Of a stretch of 64,000 bases of DNA, positions 1 to 8,235 are shown one piece after another. The notes beneath the pieces were generated by a model that had not been told where the DNA came from, did no database searches, and saw only the letters and a program-made list of their open reading frames with translations. How positions within the stretch are numbered: position 1 is the stretch's first letter; each line of letters starts with the position of its first letter. Source of the DNA: Limnohabitans kasalickyi (GTDB lineage Bacteria; Pseudomonadota; Gammaproteobacteria; Burkholderiales; Burkholderiaceae_C); NCBI GenBank assembly GCA_965234325.1, contig OZ248415.1, positions 186,001 to 250,000 of the forward strand. Direction: 5' to 3'. The position numbers were made by a program, and so were the translations under genes.

Positions 1-198
1 AGCCAAGATGAAAAACGGCACCGCCATGAGTGGGAAGCTGTCCACACCGGTGAAGGTTTCCTTCAGAATGACGAGCAGCGGAAAGCTACCTCCCAGCAAC
101 AAAGCGGTAACGGTCGAAAGGCCTAAGGCAAATGCCACGGGCACGCCCACAGCCAAATAGATGCAGGCAGAAATGAGGAGGATGACGCTGGCGTTCAT
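1..198 (-). CDS. dctM: TRAP transporter large permease DctM (N-terminal part, cut by window edge)
   Basis: First 66 codons of a TRAP transporter large membrane subunit, the DctM component that carries out sodium-driven uptake of organic acids in the inner membrane. The protein begins MNASVILLISACIYLAVGVP and continues with a hydrophobic first helix, followed by the stretch GVDSFPLMAVPFFILA, which is typical of the start of the DctM family. The start codon lies 16 bases after the dctQ stop, in the usual dctP-dctQ-dctM order. The rest of the gene lies beyond the left edge, so nothing can be said about its integrity. Confidence 0.85.
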   Translation of the reverse strand, partial: MNASVILLISACIYLAVGVPVAFALGLSTVTALLLGGSFPLLVILKETFTGVDSFPLMAVPFFILA

Positions 199-214
199 AA
201 ATGTGCAATCAAGG

Positions 215-727
215 TCAAAGCGACGCGCTGGCAGTGGCGTCAAAGTGGGCGTCAGCGGCGAACTTGCGATCGAACACGTAGTCGCGCACGATCAACAGCC
301 AGTGAATCAAGGTCATGGCGGCGCCAATGGGCAGCGCGGCATAAATATAGGCAAATGAAATTTGCGTGGCCGGTGTCAGTTGGTACTGGGTGCGGTCCAT
401 GTAGTCGATGCCAAACCAGGTGAAGAAGACAAATAAGCCTGTCAGTAAGACAGCGATGAATGCGCGCAAGGCAATGGCCAAAGGGCGAGGTAAGCTGTCT
501 TGTAAGTTCTCAACGGCGATGTGGCCGCCGTAACGCAACACAGGTCCGCAGCCAATGAACGTGAGCCAAATCATCAAATGGCGGGCAACTTCTTCGGCCC
601 ATTCGATGGACACGTTGGTGGAGTAGCGCAACACCACGTTGGCAAAGATGATGACCGACATCACGGCCAGCATGATGATCAGCATCCATCGGTTGGTGGC
701 CACAAAGTAGCGTTCAAAGGTTTTCAT
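215..727 (-). CDS. dctQ: TRAP transporter small permease DctQ
   Basis: Small membrane subunit of a TRAP transporter, 170 residues, the normal size for DctQ. Four hydrophobic segments can be seen (about residues 14-34, 48-66, 83-104 and 124-147). The family-typical sequence SIEWAEEVARHLMIWLTFIG lies between the first and second. DctQ pairs with DctM in the inner membrane and bridges to the periplasmic binding protein. The gene sits between dctP (97 bp upstream, separated by a hairpin with a T-run) and dctM (16 bp downstream), so it is co-transcribed with dctM and probably expressed at a lower level than dctP. Confidence 0.9.
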   Translation of the reverse strand: MKTFERYFVATNRWMLIIMLAVMSVIIFANVVLRYSTNVSIEWAEEVARHLMIWLTFIGCGPVLRYGGHIAVENLQDSLPRPLAIALRAFIAVLLTGLFVFFTWFGIDYMDRTQYQLTPATQISFAYIYAALPIGAAMTLIHWLLIVRDYVFDRKFAADAHFDATASASL

Positions 728-747
728 AGGACAGGCCTTAGAGACTT

Positions 748-794
748 AAAAAAGGCGGGTGGCCTTGCGCGCCTCAACGCGTGTGCCCCCGCCT
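748..794 (-). terminator. Intra-operon terminator/attenuator between dctP and dctQ
   Basis: Read on the minus strand, an AGGCGGG arm (788-794) pairs with CCCGCCT (753-759) and is followed by a run of T (748-753). A second, shorter hairpin (CAGCCCC-CGAA-GGGGCTG, 802-819) lies just upstream, right after the dctP stop. Such elements between a binding-protein gene and its permease genes usually allow partial read-through, giving more binding protein than membrane subunit. The 30-base loop makes this a weaker terminator than a compact one. Confidence 0.5.
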
Positions 795-824
795 GGAATG
801 TCAGCCCCCGAAGGGGCTGCCGTC

Positions 825-1790
825 TTATTTGACGTCTTGAATTTTACGAATGTTGTCAGCACCAAACTCTTTGGAGTAGTTGACATACACCTCGCGCAGT
901 GAGTTGCGGAAGGCTTGACCATCCACGCGACGCACCACCGACATGCCTTCTTTCTCAAGTTGGGCAATGCCGTTGTTTTCGTCCTCGTTGACTTTCTTGC
1001 GCTGCGCCACAGTGGCTAATTTAGCGGCTGCGTAAAACACTTTCTTGTCGGCTTCGCTCAGTTTATTCATCAAACGTGGCGACGTGATCAGCAAAGCGGG
1101 TGAGTAAACGTGGCCTGTGAGTGACAAATGCTTTTGCACTTGCGAGAACTTGGAGGCCAAGATCACGGGGATGGGGTTTTCTTGACCATCCACAGTGCCT
1201 TGTTGCAAAGCGCCAAACACTTCAGGGAAGGCCATGGGCGTGGGCTGAATGCCAAACGCGCGGTAGCCGTCCATGTGCACCTTGTTTTCCATGGTGCGCA
1301 TCTTCAAACCAGATGCATCTTCGGGCTTGACGATGGCCTGTTTGTTGTTGGTCATGTGGCGGAAACCGTTTTCGGTCCATGACAGGGCCACCAAGCCTTT
1401 GGCGGGGAACTTGGTCAAGATGTCTTGGCCGATGGGGCCGTCCATGACTTTGCGAGCGTGGTCGTAGTCACGGAACAAGAAAGGGATGTCCACAATTTTG
1501 ACTTCGGGCACAAAGTTGCCGACAGGGCCTGTGGAGGTGTTCACCAAGTCCAAGGTGCCGAGCTGCACAGCTTCGATCATTTCACGTTCGCCGCCCAAAG
1601 CGCTGCTTGGGAACTGTTGGCACTTGTAGCGGCCTTGTGTGCCTTTTTCAATTTCGTCACAAAACGCGGTACTGCCGACACCGTAGTGCGAGGTTTGGGT
1701 GGTGGCGTAGCCAAGTTTCAAGACGGTTTGCGCTTGGGCACCGGTGATACCGGCGGCCAACAGGCTCAAGGCAATGAGGGAATGTTTCAT
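825..1790 (-). CDS. dctP: TRAP transporter substrate-binding protein DctP
   Basis: Periplasmic solute-binding protein of a TRAP transporter, 321 residues, with an N-terminal signal peptide (MKHSLIALSLLAAGITGAQA, cleaved after Ala). The DctP fold is recognisable from WTENGFRHMTNNKQAI, LKMRTMENKVH, the substrate-carboxylate Arg region, and EVFGALQQGTVDGQENP, the family signature. The start is fixed by AAAGGAG seven bases upstream. It is the first gene of a dctP-dctQ-dctM unit and lies downstream of a dehydrogenase, a GntR regulator and an MmgE/PrpD protein on the same strand, which suggests uptake of a hydroxy- or tricarboxylic-type acid. The ligand cannot be read from the sequence. Confidence 0.92.
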   Translation of the reverse strand: MKHSLIALSLLAAGITGAQAQTVLKLGYATTQTSHYGVGSTAFCDEIEKGTQGRYKCQQFPSSALGGEREMIEAVQLGTLDLVNTSTGPVGNFVPEVKIVDIPFLFRDYDHARKVMDGPIGQDILTKFPAKGLVALSWTENGFRHMTNNKQAIVKPEDASGLKMRTMENKVHMDGYRAFGIQPTPMAFPEVFGALQQGTVDGQENPIPVILASKFSQVQKHLSLTGHVYSPALLITSPRLMNKLSEADKKVFYAAAKLATVAQRKKVNEDENNGIAQLEKEGMSVVRRVDGQAFRNSLREVYVNYSKEFGADNIRKIQDVK

Positions 1791-1838
1791 GTGTTGTCTC
1801 CTTTAAAAAACTGCTGAATGGTGAACAAAAAATGGCGC

Positions 1839-2762
1839 TCAAGCACGCGGTGTTTTCGCTTCCGGCAATTCGATGCCAGGGAAAATTTTGATCACCGCGC
1901 TGTCGTCTTCGCGGGCAAAACCCGCGGTCGACGCTTGCATGAACATTTGGTGCGCCGTGCTGGACAGCGGCAATGGAAATTTGCTGGCGCGTGCCATGTC
2001 GAGCACCAGACCCAAGTCTTTGACAAAAATGTCAACTGCAGACAACGGGGTGTAGTCGCCCGCGAGCACATGGGCCATGCGGTTTTCGAACATCCAGCTG
2101 TTGCCCGCGCTGTGGGTGATCACTTCGTACAAGGCTTCTGGCGCGACACCCTCGCGCAGACCCAAGGCCATGGCTTCTGCTGCCGCGGCGATGTGAACGC
2201 CCGCGAGCAATTGGTTGATGATCTTGACTTTGCTGCCCGCGCCCGCGTGGTCGCCCAGTTTGTAGACCTTGGCCGCCATGGCATTGAGCAAGGGCTCGCA
2301 CAGGGCATAAGCCTCTGGCTTGGCGGCGGTCATCATGGTCATGTCACCGCTGGCGGCTTTGGCGGCGCCACCAGAAATGGGCGCGTCGACATAGCGCAGG
2401 CCAAGTTGTTCTAAGCGGGCTTCTAAGGCCACGGACCAGTTGGGGTCCACGGTGGAACACATCACAAACACGCTGCCCGGTTTCATGCTGGCTGCGCAGC
2501 CCGTGCCGTCACCGTTTTTACCAAACAGCACTTCTTCAGTTTGTGCGGCGTTCACAACGACCGAGATCACCACGTCGCAGCCGGCACCTAATTCGGCCAA
2601 GTTGGCGCAGGCGTGGCCGCCGTCTTTGGCAAATTCTTGGGCGGCTTCGGCGCGCACGTCAAACACGAAAGGCGAAAAGCCAGCGCGGCGCAGTGAGCCT
2701 GCCATGCCTTTGCCCATGGCGCCTAACCCGATTAAACCGACCTTCAACTGTGTGTGTGGCAT
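1839..2762 (-). CDS. Beta-hydroxyacid dehydrogenase (3-hydroxyisobutyrate/L-threonate dehydrogenase-like)
   Basis: NAD(P)-dependent dehydrogenase of the beta-hydroxyacid family, about 307 residues. The Rossmann motif GLIGLGAMGKGM is at residues 9-20. The substrate-binding signature DAPISGGAAKAASGD follows mid-protein, and the catalytic lysine lies in GAGSKVKIINQLL. A second conserved Lys-Asp (VKDLGLVLD) occupies the C-terminal helical domain. The start at MPHTQ is preferred over a Met 12 codons upstream because the Rossmann strand then begins at the usual distance. LtnD, GarR and MmsB are all close relatives; the neighbouring TRAP transporter and GntR regulator fit sugar-acid oxidation of the LtnD type, but OtnC/OtnI partners are not seen, so no symbol is given. 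Confidence 0.85.
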   Translation of the reverse strand: MPHTQLKVGLIGLGAMGKGMAGSLRRAGFSPFVFDVRAEAAQEFAKDGGHACANLAELGAGCDVVISVVVNAAQTEEVLFGKNGDGTGCAASMKPGSVFVMCSTVDPNWSVALEARLEQLGLRYVDAPISGGAAKAASGDMTMMTAAKPEAYALCEPLLNAMAAKVYKLGDHAGAGSKVKIINQLLAGVHIAAAAEAMALGLREGVAPEALYEVITHSAGNSWMFENRMAHVLAGDYTPLSAVDIFVKDLGLVLDMARASKFPLPLSSTAHQMFMQASTAGFAREDDSAVIKIFPGIELPEAKTPRA

Positions 2763-2839
2763 CGCTTGTCTTTCAGAATTGGTGTGATTGTCATACAAGT
2801 TGTGGTGGCTGGCTTTGTGCTTTTTTCTAGGGCTTACCC

Positions 2840-3607
2840 TTAATTCTTGGGAATCAAAACCTGCGCGAGCACGCTGCCTTCTTGTTGCCAGAAACTGCTG
2901 TCTGCCTGTTGAATTCGCTTGGCTGCGTTGCGCATGTGCACGGTGGCCGCACGGTTGGCTTGCTTGGCATCACCCTGAATGATGGCGGTCACGATGGCAT
3001 GGTGTTCTTGGCGCACGGCTTGTGCGAGCTTGGCGTGGCGTGCCTCGTTGGCGCGTGTGACTTGTGTGCCACCGTGCAAAAACTGAGCGAGAAAATCGAG
3101 CGTACCAATCAGAAACGGGTTACCCGCAGCTTTGGCGATGGCTTGGTGGAACAGCACGTCTTCTTCAACCCCGTCCTTACCGTCAGCCACCGCCCGATCG
3201 ATCGCATCGAGGGCCTCTTGCAGATGGACGATATCGCTGGCGCTGCGGTTTGTCGCTGCGAGCTGGGCGCATTCGGCTTCGAGCGCGCGCCTGACCTCGA
3301 CGATTTGCAGCACGGCTTCCAAGGAGTCGGCCAGTCGTGGGTCAAAGTTAAGGGGTTCAAACGCGGCTTGGTGGTGCACAAACACCCCGCTGCCTTGGCG
3401 AGACTCCACCAAACCAATGGATTTCAAGCGCGACAAAGCTTCGCGCACCACGGTGCGGCTGACCTTGAACAGCTCGACGAGTTTGGCTTCCGTGGGCAGT
3501 TTTTCGCCAGGGCTGAGCCGCCCCTCGCGAATTTCAGCTTCGAGGCGCTTAGCCACTTGCACCGACAGGCGCTCCGCGGAGACGATGGGGGTGAAAGAAG
3601 TTGTCAT
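2840..3607 (-). CDS. GntR family transcriptional regulator, FadR/FCD subfamily
   Basis: DNA-binding repressor of the GntR family, about 255 residues from the MTTSFTP start; a Met 14 codons further upstream is possible. A winged helix-turn-helix occupies residues 10-75 (RLEAEIREGRLSPGEKLPTE, then LVELFKVSRTVVREALSRLK). The C-terminal FCD ligand-binding domain has the metal-ligand pattern in EEDVLFHQAIAKAAGNPF and RQEHHAIVTAI. Regulators of this type respond to small organic acids. It sits inside the minus-strand cluster between the MmgE/PrpD gene and the dehydrogenase, so it most likely controls the cluster itself. Confidence 0.9.
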   Translation of the reverse strand: MTTSFTPIVSAERLSVQVAKRLEAEIREGRLSPGEKLPTEAKLVELFKVSRTVVREALSRLKSIGLVESRQGSGVFVHHQAAFEPLNFDPRLADSLEAVLQIVEVRRALEAECAQLAATNRSASDIVHLQEALDAIDRAVADGKDGVEEDVLFHQAIAKAAGNPFLIGTLDFLAQFLHGGTQVTRANEARHAKLAQAVRQEHHAIVTAIIQGDAKQANRAATVHMRNAAKRIQQADSSFWQQEGSVLAQVLIPKN

Positions 3608-3662
3608 ACAAATGCATCCATTCCTGCGATCATCGCAGAAATGGGGCACCGGTTGCCGTGAT

Positions 3663-5033
3663 TTAGGGGGTGGTCAGAGCGGTCAGTTGACGCACATCGC
3701 TGGCTTGGCCCAGATGCCAACAGGCTTGGAGCAGGGCGTTGGTTTGGTCGGCGCCAATGACGGCGTCGCTCATGCCGTGGAATTTGGCTTCCAATGCCGC
3801 GTCGCTCATGGGACGGTGCAGCGAGCCAATGGCGTGTTCCACAAACACATGCACCTTGCGACCATCCTTGAGGAAGGCCGTGACGTCGGCGCTTTCTTCG
3901 CGCACGTTGTTGTCCACGGTGGCTTGCACTTTGTTGCGCAAGGCCACCACGTCGGCACGGGTGACGATGTGGTCGTCAAACTCTTCTTCGGCAGCGCGGC
4001 CAAAAATCAGGCCAGCGGCACAGCCGTGGTAGACGCTGAACTTACCTTGTAAGCCGTCTTTGGGTTCTTTTTTGCCAGTCAATTCGAGAACGAGTGAATG
4101 GACGCGCAGTTCAATGCGTTCCACGTCTTCAGCTTTGACGCCTTGTTCTCGCAGTTGCACGCAAGCGTCGATGCTGGGGTGAATCACGATGCCGCAAGCA
4201 AAGGGCTTGTAGGTGTTGAAGCTGATTTCAAAGCGTTCACCCAACTCATGGGTGACTTCGTTCCAGTCGTATTTGTCAGACATCACTTGGGCCCAGCCGC
4301 GGGGTGCTTCCAAGGCTTTGGGGCTGGCTGTGAAGCCTTGTTTGGCCAGCAAGGCAGACATCAAGCCTGCACGGGCTGCTGCTCCGGGGTGGAAGGGCTT
4401 GGTCATGGTGCCGAACTGTTCGCGCAGACCCACGGGCTGCGAGGCGGCAATGCCCAACGCCATGGCGGTTTGTTCGGTATTGAGTTTGAGTAAGCGCGCG
4501 CAGGCAGCGGCCGAGCCCAGCATGCCGGTGGTGCCGGTGATGTGCCAGCCGCGGTCGTAGTGGTTGGGGTACACGGTGTTGCCCATGCGGCAGGCCACGT
4601 CAATGCCCAAGACCAAGGCGTCAATCACCTCGCGGCCGGTGGAGCCCAGGTGCTCGGCCAGAGGGAGCAGGGCCGAGGCGACGGGGCCGGCAGGGTGAAT
4701 GATGGTTTTAAGGTGGGTGTCGTCAAAGTCAAAGGTGTGCGAGGTGATGCCGTTGATCAGTGCGGCGCTGCCCATGTCGACACGGTCTTTGCGACCGGCG
4801 ATGCTGGCTTGTTGGGAGGGCTCCAACATTTGCACGGCCGCCAAAGCGGCGCGTGCGGCGGCATGATCAGCGGCGCCCACGGCGCAGCCGAGCCAGTTCA
4901 AAAAGGTGCGGTGTGCTTCGTGATCGACGGCATCACTCCAGCCCTTGGACGGGTGATTGGCGACAAAGTTGGCCAAGATTTGAGTTACAGGAGGTGCGTT
5001 GTGGTCAGCGGCGACGGTGGTGTTGATAGCCAT
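3663..5033 (-). CDS. MmgE/PrpD family protein
   Basis: Member of the MmgE/PrpD family, 456 residues, the family's normal length. Recognised by the all-helical N-terminal half with AALINGITSHTFDFDDTHL, the central FGTMTKPFHPGAAARAGL, and YKPFACGIVIHPSIDAC near the start of the second domain. Characterised relatives are 2-methylcitrate dehydratase (PrpD), cis-aconitate decarboxylase and iminodisuccinate epimerase, but many members lie next to transporters in catabolic clusters with unknown substrates. No prpB or prpC is present here, so propionate catabolism is unlikely. The link to a Bug protein, a GntR regulator and a TRAP system points to a dehydration or decarboxylation step for an imported carboxylate (inference). 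Confidence 0.88.
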   Translation of the reverse strand: MAINTTVAADHNAPPVTQILANFVANHPSKGWSDAVDHEAHRTFLNWLGCAVGAADHAAARAALAAVQMLEPSQQASIAGRKDRVDMGSAALINGITSHTFDFDDTHLKTIIHPAGPVASALLPLAEHLGSTGREVIDALVLGIDVACRMGNTVYPNHYDRGWHITGTTGMLGSAAACARLLKLNTEQTAMALGIAASQPVGLREQFGTMTKPFHPGAAARAGLMSALLAKQGFTASPKALEAPRGWAQVMSDKYDWNEVTHELGERFEISFNTYKPFACGIVIHPSIDACVQLREQGVKAEDVERIELRVHSLVLELTGKKEPKDGLQGKFSVYHGCAAGLIFGRAAEEEFDDHIVTRADVVALRNKVQATVDNNVREESADVTAFLKDGRKVHVFVEHAIGSLHRPMSDAALEAKFHGMSDAVIGADQTNALLQACWHLGQASDVRQLTALTTP

Positions 5034-5071
5034 AGCGAGGTTTGTGAAGAAAAAAAGAAAAAAGAAAAAGG

Positions 5072-6043
5072 TCAGGCGTCTAGCAAAATGCCGCGCTCTT
5101 TGGCCAAGGCTGTCCAGCGGGCGATGTCGTTTTTCAGATAGGTGGCAAAAGCTTCGGGCGTCATGGGTGTCAGCTCCACAGCCTCAGCGGAGAGTTTGTC
5201 TTTGAAGTCAGGTTGGGCCAGTACTTTAGCCAACGCGTCGTTGAGTTGTTTCACGATGGCCGGTGGCATGTTGGCAGGTCCCACAATGCCATACCACTGT
5301 TGCGCATCAAACCCCTTCAAACCCGATTCTTCCAGGGTCGGTGTGTCTTTGAGTAAAGGGTGGCGTTGTGGACCCGTCACCGCCAGCGCTCGGATGCGAC
5401 CGCCACGCAGGTGCGGCAAGGCGGCAGCCAAGCCCGGAAACATGGCTTGGGTTTGACCCGCCATCAAGTCGTTGAGCGCGGGTGCAATGCCTCGGTAAGG
5501 AATGTGGACCATGAACGCGCCAGTTTGTAATTTGAACAACTCCGCCGTCATGTGCGTGAGCGATCCAGCACCCGCAGAGCCATAAGACATTTTTCCTGGG
5601 TTTTTGCGTGCAAAGTCCAAAAAGCTTTTCACATCTTGGATGGGTAGGTTTGAGTTCACACAGAGCACGTTGGGCGTGCTGCCCACCATGCCAATGGGGG
5701 TGAAGTCTTTCACGGCGTCGTAGGGAAGTTTGCGCGTGGCGGGTGCCGTGCCGTGCGTCGCCACATAGCCCTGCATGAGGGTGTAACCATCGGGTGCAGC
5801 GCGCGTGGTGGTTTGCGATGCGATGACGCCACCGCCACCGCTGAGGTTGTCGACGACCATGGTTTGACCCAGCACACGACTCAAACGCTCGCACACTGCG
5901 CGACCGATCATGTCAGAACCACCGCCAGCTGCCACCGGGACAATGAAACGAATAGGTTTGCTCGGATAGCTACTTTGCGCGACAGCCATTTCTGAAAGGC
6001 CAAAGCCCAAGGATGCGCTTAGTAAAAGTGTTCGTCTTTTCAT
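5072..6043 (-). CDS. Bug family (tripartite tricarboxylate transporter) substrate-binding protein
   Basis: Periplasmic binding protein of the Bug/TctC family, about 323 residues from MKRRTLLLSASLGFGL; a signal peptide is visible over the first 22 residues. Family signatures are YPSKPIRFIVPVAAGGGSDMIGR at the mature N-terminus, the central GSAGAGSLTHMTAELFK, and VHIPYRGIAPALNDLMAGQ. Betaproteobacteria carry many such proteins, mostly without matching TctA/TctB membrane partners; none is seen here. It is the first gene of the minus-strand cluster. A 38-base purine-rich spacer (5034-5071) separates it from the MmgE/PrpD gene. Confidence 0.92.
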   Translation of the reverse strand: MKRRTLLLSASLGFGLSEMAVAQSSYPSKPIRFIVPVAAGGGSDMIGRAVCERLSRVLGQTMVVDNLSGGGGVIASQTTTRAAPDGYTLMQGYVATHGTAPATRKLPYDAVKDFTPIGMVGSTPNVLCVNSNLPIQDVKSFLDFARKNPGKMSYGSAGAGSLTHMTAELFKLQTGAFMVHIPYRGIAPALNDLMAGQTQAMFPGLAAALPHLRGGRIRALAVTGPQRHPLLKDTPTLEESGLKGFDAQQWYGIVGPANMPPAIVKQLNDALAKVLAQPDFKDKLSAEAVELTPMTPEAFATYLKNDIARWTALAKERGILLDA

Positions 6044-6296
6044 GGGCGGAGTGTGAGGCCTGGCGGCGCTCAAGAAAATGCCCCAAGTACTGAAGGTGAC
6101 AGGTACGGGGTTTTTCGGGGAAGTTTAGGGACCATTCCGAATCGGTACATGCGTCCGTAAGTTTTATTTAAACTTTAATAAATTGCCATATTTGATTGAT
6201 GTTTGGGAGATTTTTTAACTACAACTTTTCAATAATAAAATTGACAGTATGTAGGTTTTGATAGTTTGTTTGCTAAAATTTTTTCAAGGAGTTCAT

Positions 6297-6671
6297 ATGT
6301 CAAATCAAACTGATTCGCTTGAGAGTGTTGTTATCGGTGACGGCGTGGTCGTCAGAGGCACATTTACCGTGCCTTCCAAAGCCATCGTTAACGGTGTCAT
6401 TGAGGGTGATTTAACAGCAGAAGAAGTGCTGATCGGCCCTACTGGCAAAATCACAGGCCGTGTTTCAGCCAAAGTGATTGATGTTCGTGGACAACTCCAC
6501 AACACCATCATCAGCGAGAAAAGCCTGATCGTTCGTTCGACTGGCAAGATCGCTGGCAAAGTTCAATATTCAGAAATTGAAATTGAAAAGGGCGGCGAAA
6601 TTGAAGGCACGTTGAGCCAAGGCGCCGACGGCCCTGCACTTCAAGTTGGTGCGCCCGGTACTGTCGCCTAA
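6297..6671 (+). CDS. Bactofilin (first copy)
   Basis: Polymer-forming cytoskeletal protein of the bactofilin (BacA/CcmA) family, 124 residues. It is a single right-handed beta-helix of short repeats, seen as hydrophobic residues every second position (VVIGDGVVVRGTFTVPS, AIVNGVIEGDLTAEEVLIG and so on), flanked by short polar tails. The start is fixed by AAGGAG at 6286-6291. Bactofilins assemble at the inner face of the membrane without nucleotides and recruit peptidoglycan enzymes. It lies 21 bp before an M23 peptidase gene and upstream of a second bactofilin. An extended -10-like TGCTAAAAT (6271-6279) lies very close to the start and cannot be taken as the promoter with confidence. Confidence 0.92.
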   Translation: MSNQTDSLESVVIGDGVVVRGTFTVPSKAIVNGVIEGDLTAEEVLIGPTGKITGRVSAKVIDVRGQLHNTIISEKSLIVRSTGKIAGKVQYSEIEIEKGGEIEGTLSQGADGPALQVGAPGTVA

Positions 6672-6692
6672 CTGTACACGGCCCACTTTTCG

Positions 6693-7739
6693 ATGTTTTT
6701 AAGTCGACTGCTCTCGAACGCGGTGTTGTTGCCTGGCTTAGTCAAGCAGGGATGGACGCGTCAATATGAGGACGCCCGCATCATCTTGGAGCAAAACGGT
6801 GATCTGCATTACCTGAACATCAGCGCGCGCCTTCAGCGCCTGTTTGTTCGAGGTGGCATCGTGACGGCTGGTGTTTTGTTGTTCATGGTCATGGCCTTGG
6901 CGGTGACCAGCGTGAACCTGATGTGGAGTCGCTCCAAGTTAGAACGATCCCACGAGGAGGTTTACCGTGCGTTGCTGAGCAGTGCGTCAGACAATGGTGA
7001 GGTGGGCGACAACCTCTCCATGAACGACGAACAAATGGTGGCCTTGGCGCAAACCATTCGTGATCGTGACATTAGCATTCGCCGCTTCGTCGACACATCG
7101 ATGGTGGCGGTGTCCCAAGAAAACTCGTCGATGAAGTCTCAGTTGGAGTCTTCCGGCCTGACAGAGAAAATTGTCAAAATCATCCAACAAAATGCTGCCA
7201 ATGGTGGCTTTAATTTGGATGACGACGTCAAAGGCAATCCTTTGCTGCGCGGCAAAGTTGCGGATGAGCTTTCTACCAACCGTTCATTGCGCGAGGTGCT
7301 TTACGCCTTGCCCAGTGCCATGCCGGTTCCCAATGCCAGCATTGCCTCGGACTTTGGCATTCGACGCCACCCGATATCAGGCCAAACACATTTCCATACG
7401 GGGCTGGATTTGATCAGCCAAACAGGGGACGAAAAAGTACATCCCGTCAAGCCTGGTGTGGTGGTATTGGCGCAGTTTCACGCGCAGTACGGCAACATGG
7501 TGGTGCTGCGCCACACCAATGGCGTGGAGTCTCTTTACGCCCACTTGGCCAACATTGCTGTTAAGTTAGGTGACAAAGTCACTGCTGAGTCAGTATTGGG
7601 CAACATTGGCAGCACAGGCTCATCGTCGACTGGCAAGCATTTGCATTTGGAAATCTTGATTGGCGGTTATCCCGTTAATCCACAAAAAGTCATCAGAACG
7701 GCCCAATATGTTCAGCAAATCCAAAACAAACAGCCCTAA
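6693..7739 (+). CDS. Membrane-anchored M23 (LytM-type) peptidase
   Basis: Peptidoglycan endopeptidase of the M23 family, 348 residues. A cytoplasmic stretch of about 50 residues precedes one transmembrane helix (about residues 52-76), a coiled-coil-like periplasmic segment (about 85-190), and the LytM domain at the C-terminus. The zinc ligands are present: H235 and D239 in the HFHTGLD motif, and H316/H318 in KHLHLE. The enzyme is therefore probably active. Its position between two bactofilin genes, overlapping the second by 32 bases, matches the bactofilin-M23 pairs of other bacteria (such as CcmA-Csd1 and BacA-LmdC), in which the cytoplasmic tail of the peptidase contacts the bactofilin filament. 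Confidence 0.92.
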   Translation: MFLSRLLSNAVLLPGLVKQGWTRQYEDARIILEQNGDLHYLNISARLQRLFVRGGIVTAGVLLFMVMALAVTSVNLMWSRSKLERSHEEVYRALLSSASDNGEVGDNLSMNDEQMVALAQTIRDRDISIRRFVDTSMVAVSQENSSMKSQLESSGLTEKIVKIIQQNAANGGFNLDDDVKGNPLLRGKVADELSTNRSLREVLYALPSAMPVPNASIASDFGIRRHPISGQTHFHTGLDLISQTGDEKVHPVKPGVVVLAQFHAQYGNMVVLRHTNGVESLYAHLANIAVKLGDKVTAESVLGNIGSTGSSSTGKHLHLEILIGGYPVNPQKVIRTAQYVQQIQNKQP

Positions 7740-8196
7740 CGTTTCGGACGAGGGTGTATCAACGCCCGACATGCAAGAGCCTGGTTTCGTCGAAACGCCA
7801 CAGGTCTTAACTTCTCCCACACCCGCAGTCAACAACGCTGCACTAACCCAGCGAAATAGCATGATGGACATGATCACAACCAACACCAGCAAACCTTCTA
7901 TTTTGAGCGAGGGCTTTTCATTTCGCGGTGAAATCATCGCCAAAGGAGCGATCCATGTGGAAGGTGCTTTGAACGGTCAGATTCAGGTCGATGAATTGAC
8001 GATTGGTGCCCGCGGTCAAGTCGAGGGCGTGGTCACCTGCAGCAGTTTGCACATCAAGGGCAAGTTTTCCGGTACGGCCACGTGTAATGAGCTGATCGTG
8101 ACCTCGTCCGCTTCGGTTGATGGCCATGTGGTTTATCAAACCTTGTCGGTTCAAAAAGGCGCTTCGATCAAAGGTGATCTGCTGCTGGTTAAGTGA
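7708..8196 (+). CDS. Bactofilin (second copy, long N-terminal tail)
   Basis: Second bactofilin, 162 residues from MFSKSKTNSP. A disordered, Pro/Thr/Ser-rich tail of about 65 residues precedes the beta-helix domain (starting at SILSEGFSFRGEIIAKG and ending LLLVK). The tail is much longer than that of the first copy. The start codon lies inside the 3' end of the M23 gene (32-base overlap), so the two are translationally coupled; a Met 16 codons upstream is also in frame but would deepen the overlap. The two bactofilins are different enough in sequence to be separate members rather than a recent duplicate. Confidence 0.88.
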   Translation: MFSKSKTNSPNVSDEGVSTPDMQEPGFVETPQVLTSPTPAVNNAALTQRNSMMDMITTNTSKPSILSEGFSFRGEIIAKGAIHVEGALNGQIQVDELTIGARGQVEGVVTCSSLHIKGKFSGTATCNELIVTSSASVDGHVVYQTLSVQKGASIKGDLLLVK

Positions 8197-8235
8197 GCGA
8201 CCTCCTGTCGGTTTTTCTAGTCTGATGATGTTGTG

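Noticed and set aside
6241..6279. TTGACA at 6241 paired with TAAAAT at 6274 as the bactofilin promoter
   Set aside because: The spacing of 27 bases is too long and the -10 is too close to the ribosome-binding site. The true promoter is probably further upstream in the AT-rich spacer but cannot be fixed.
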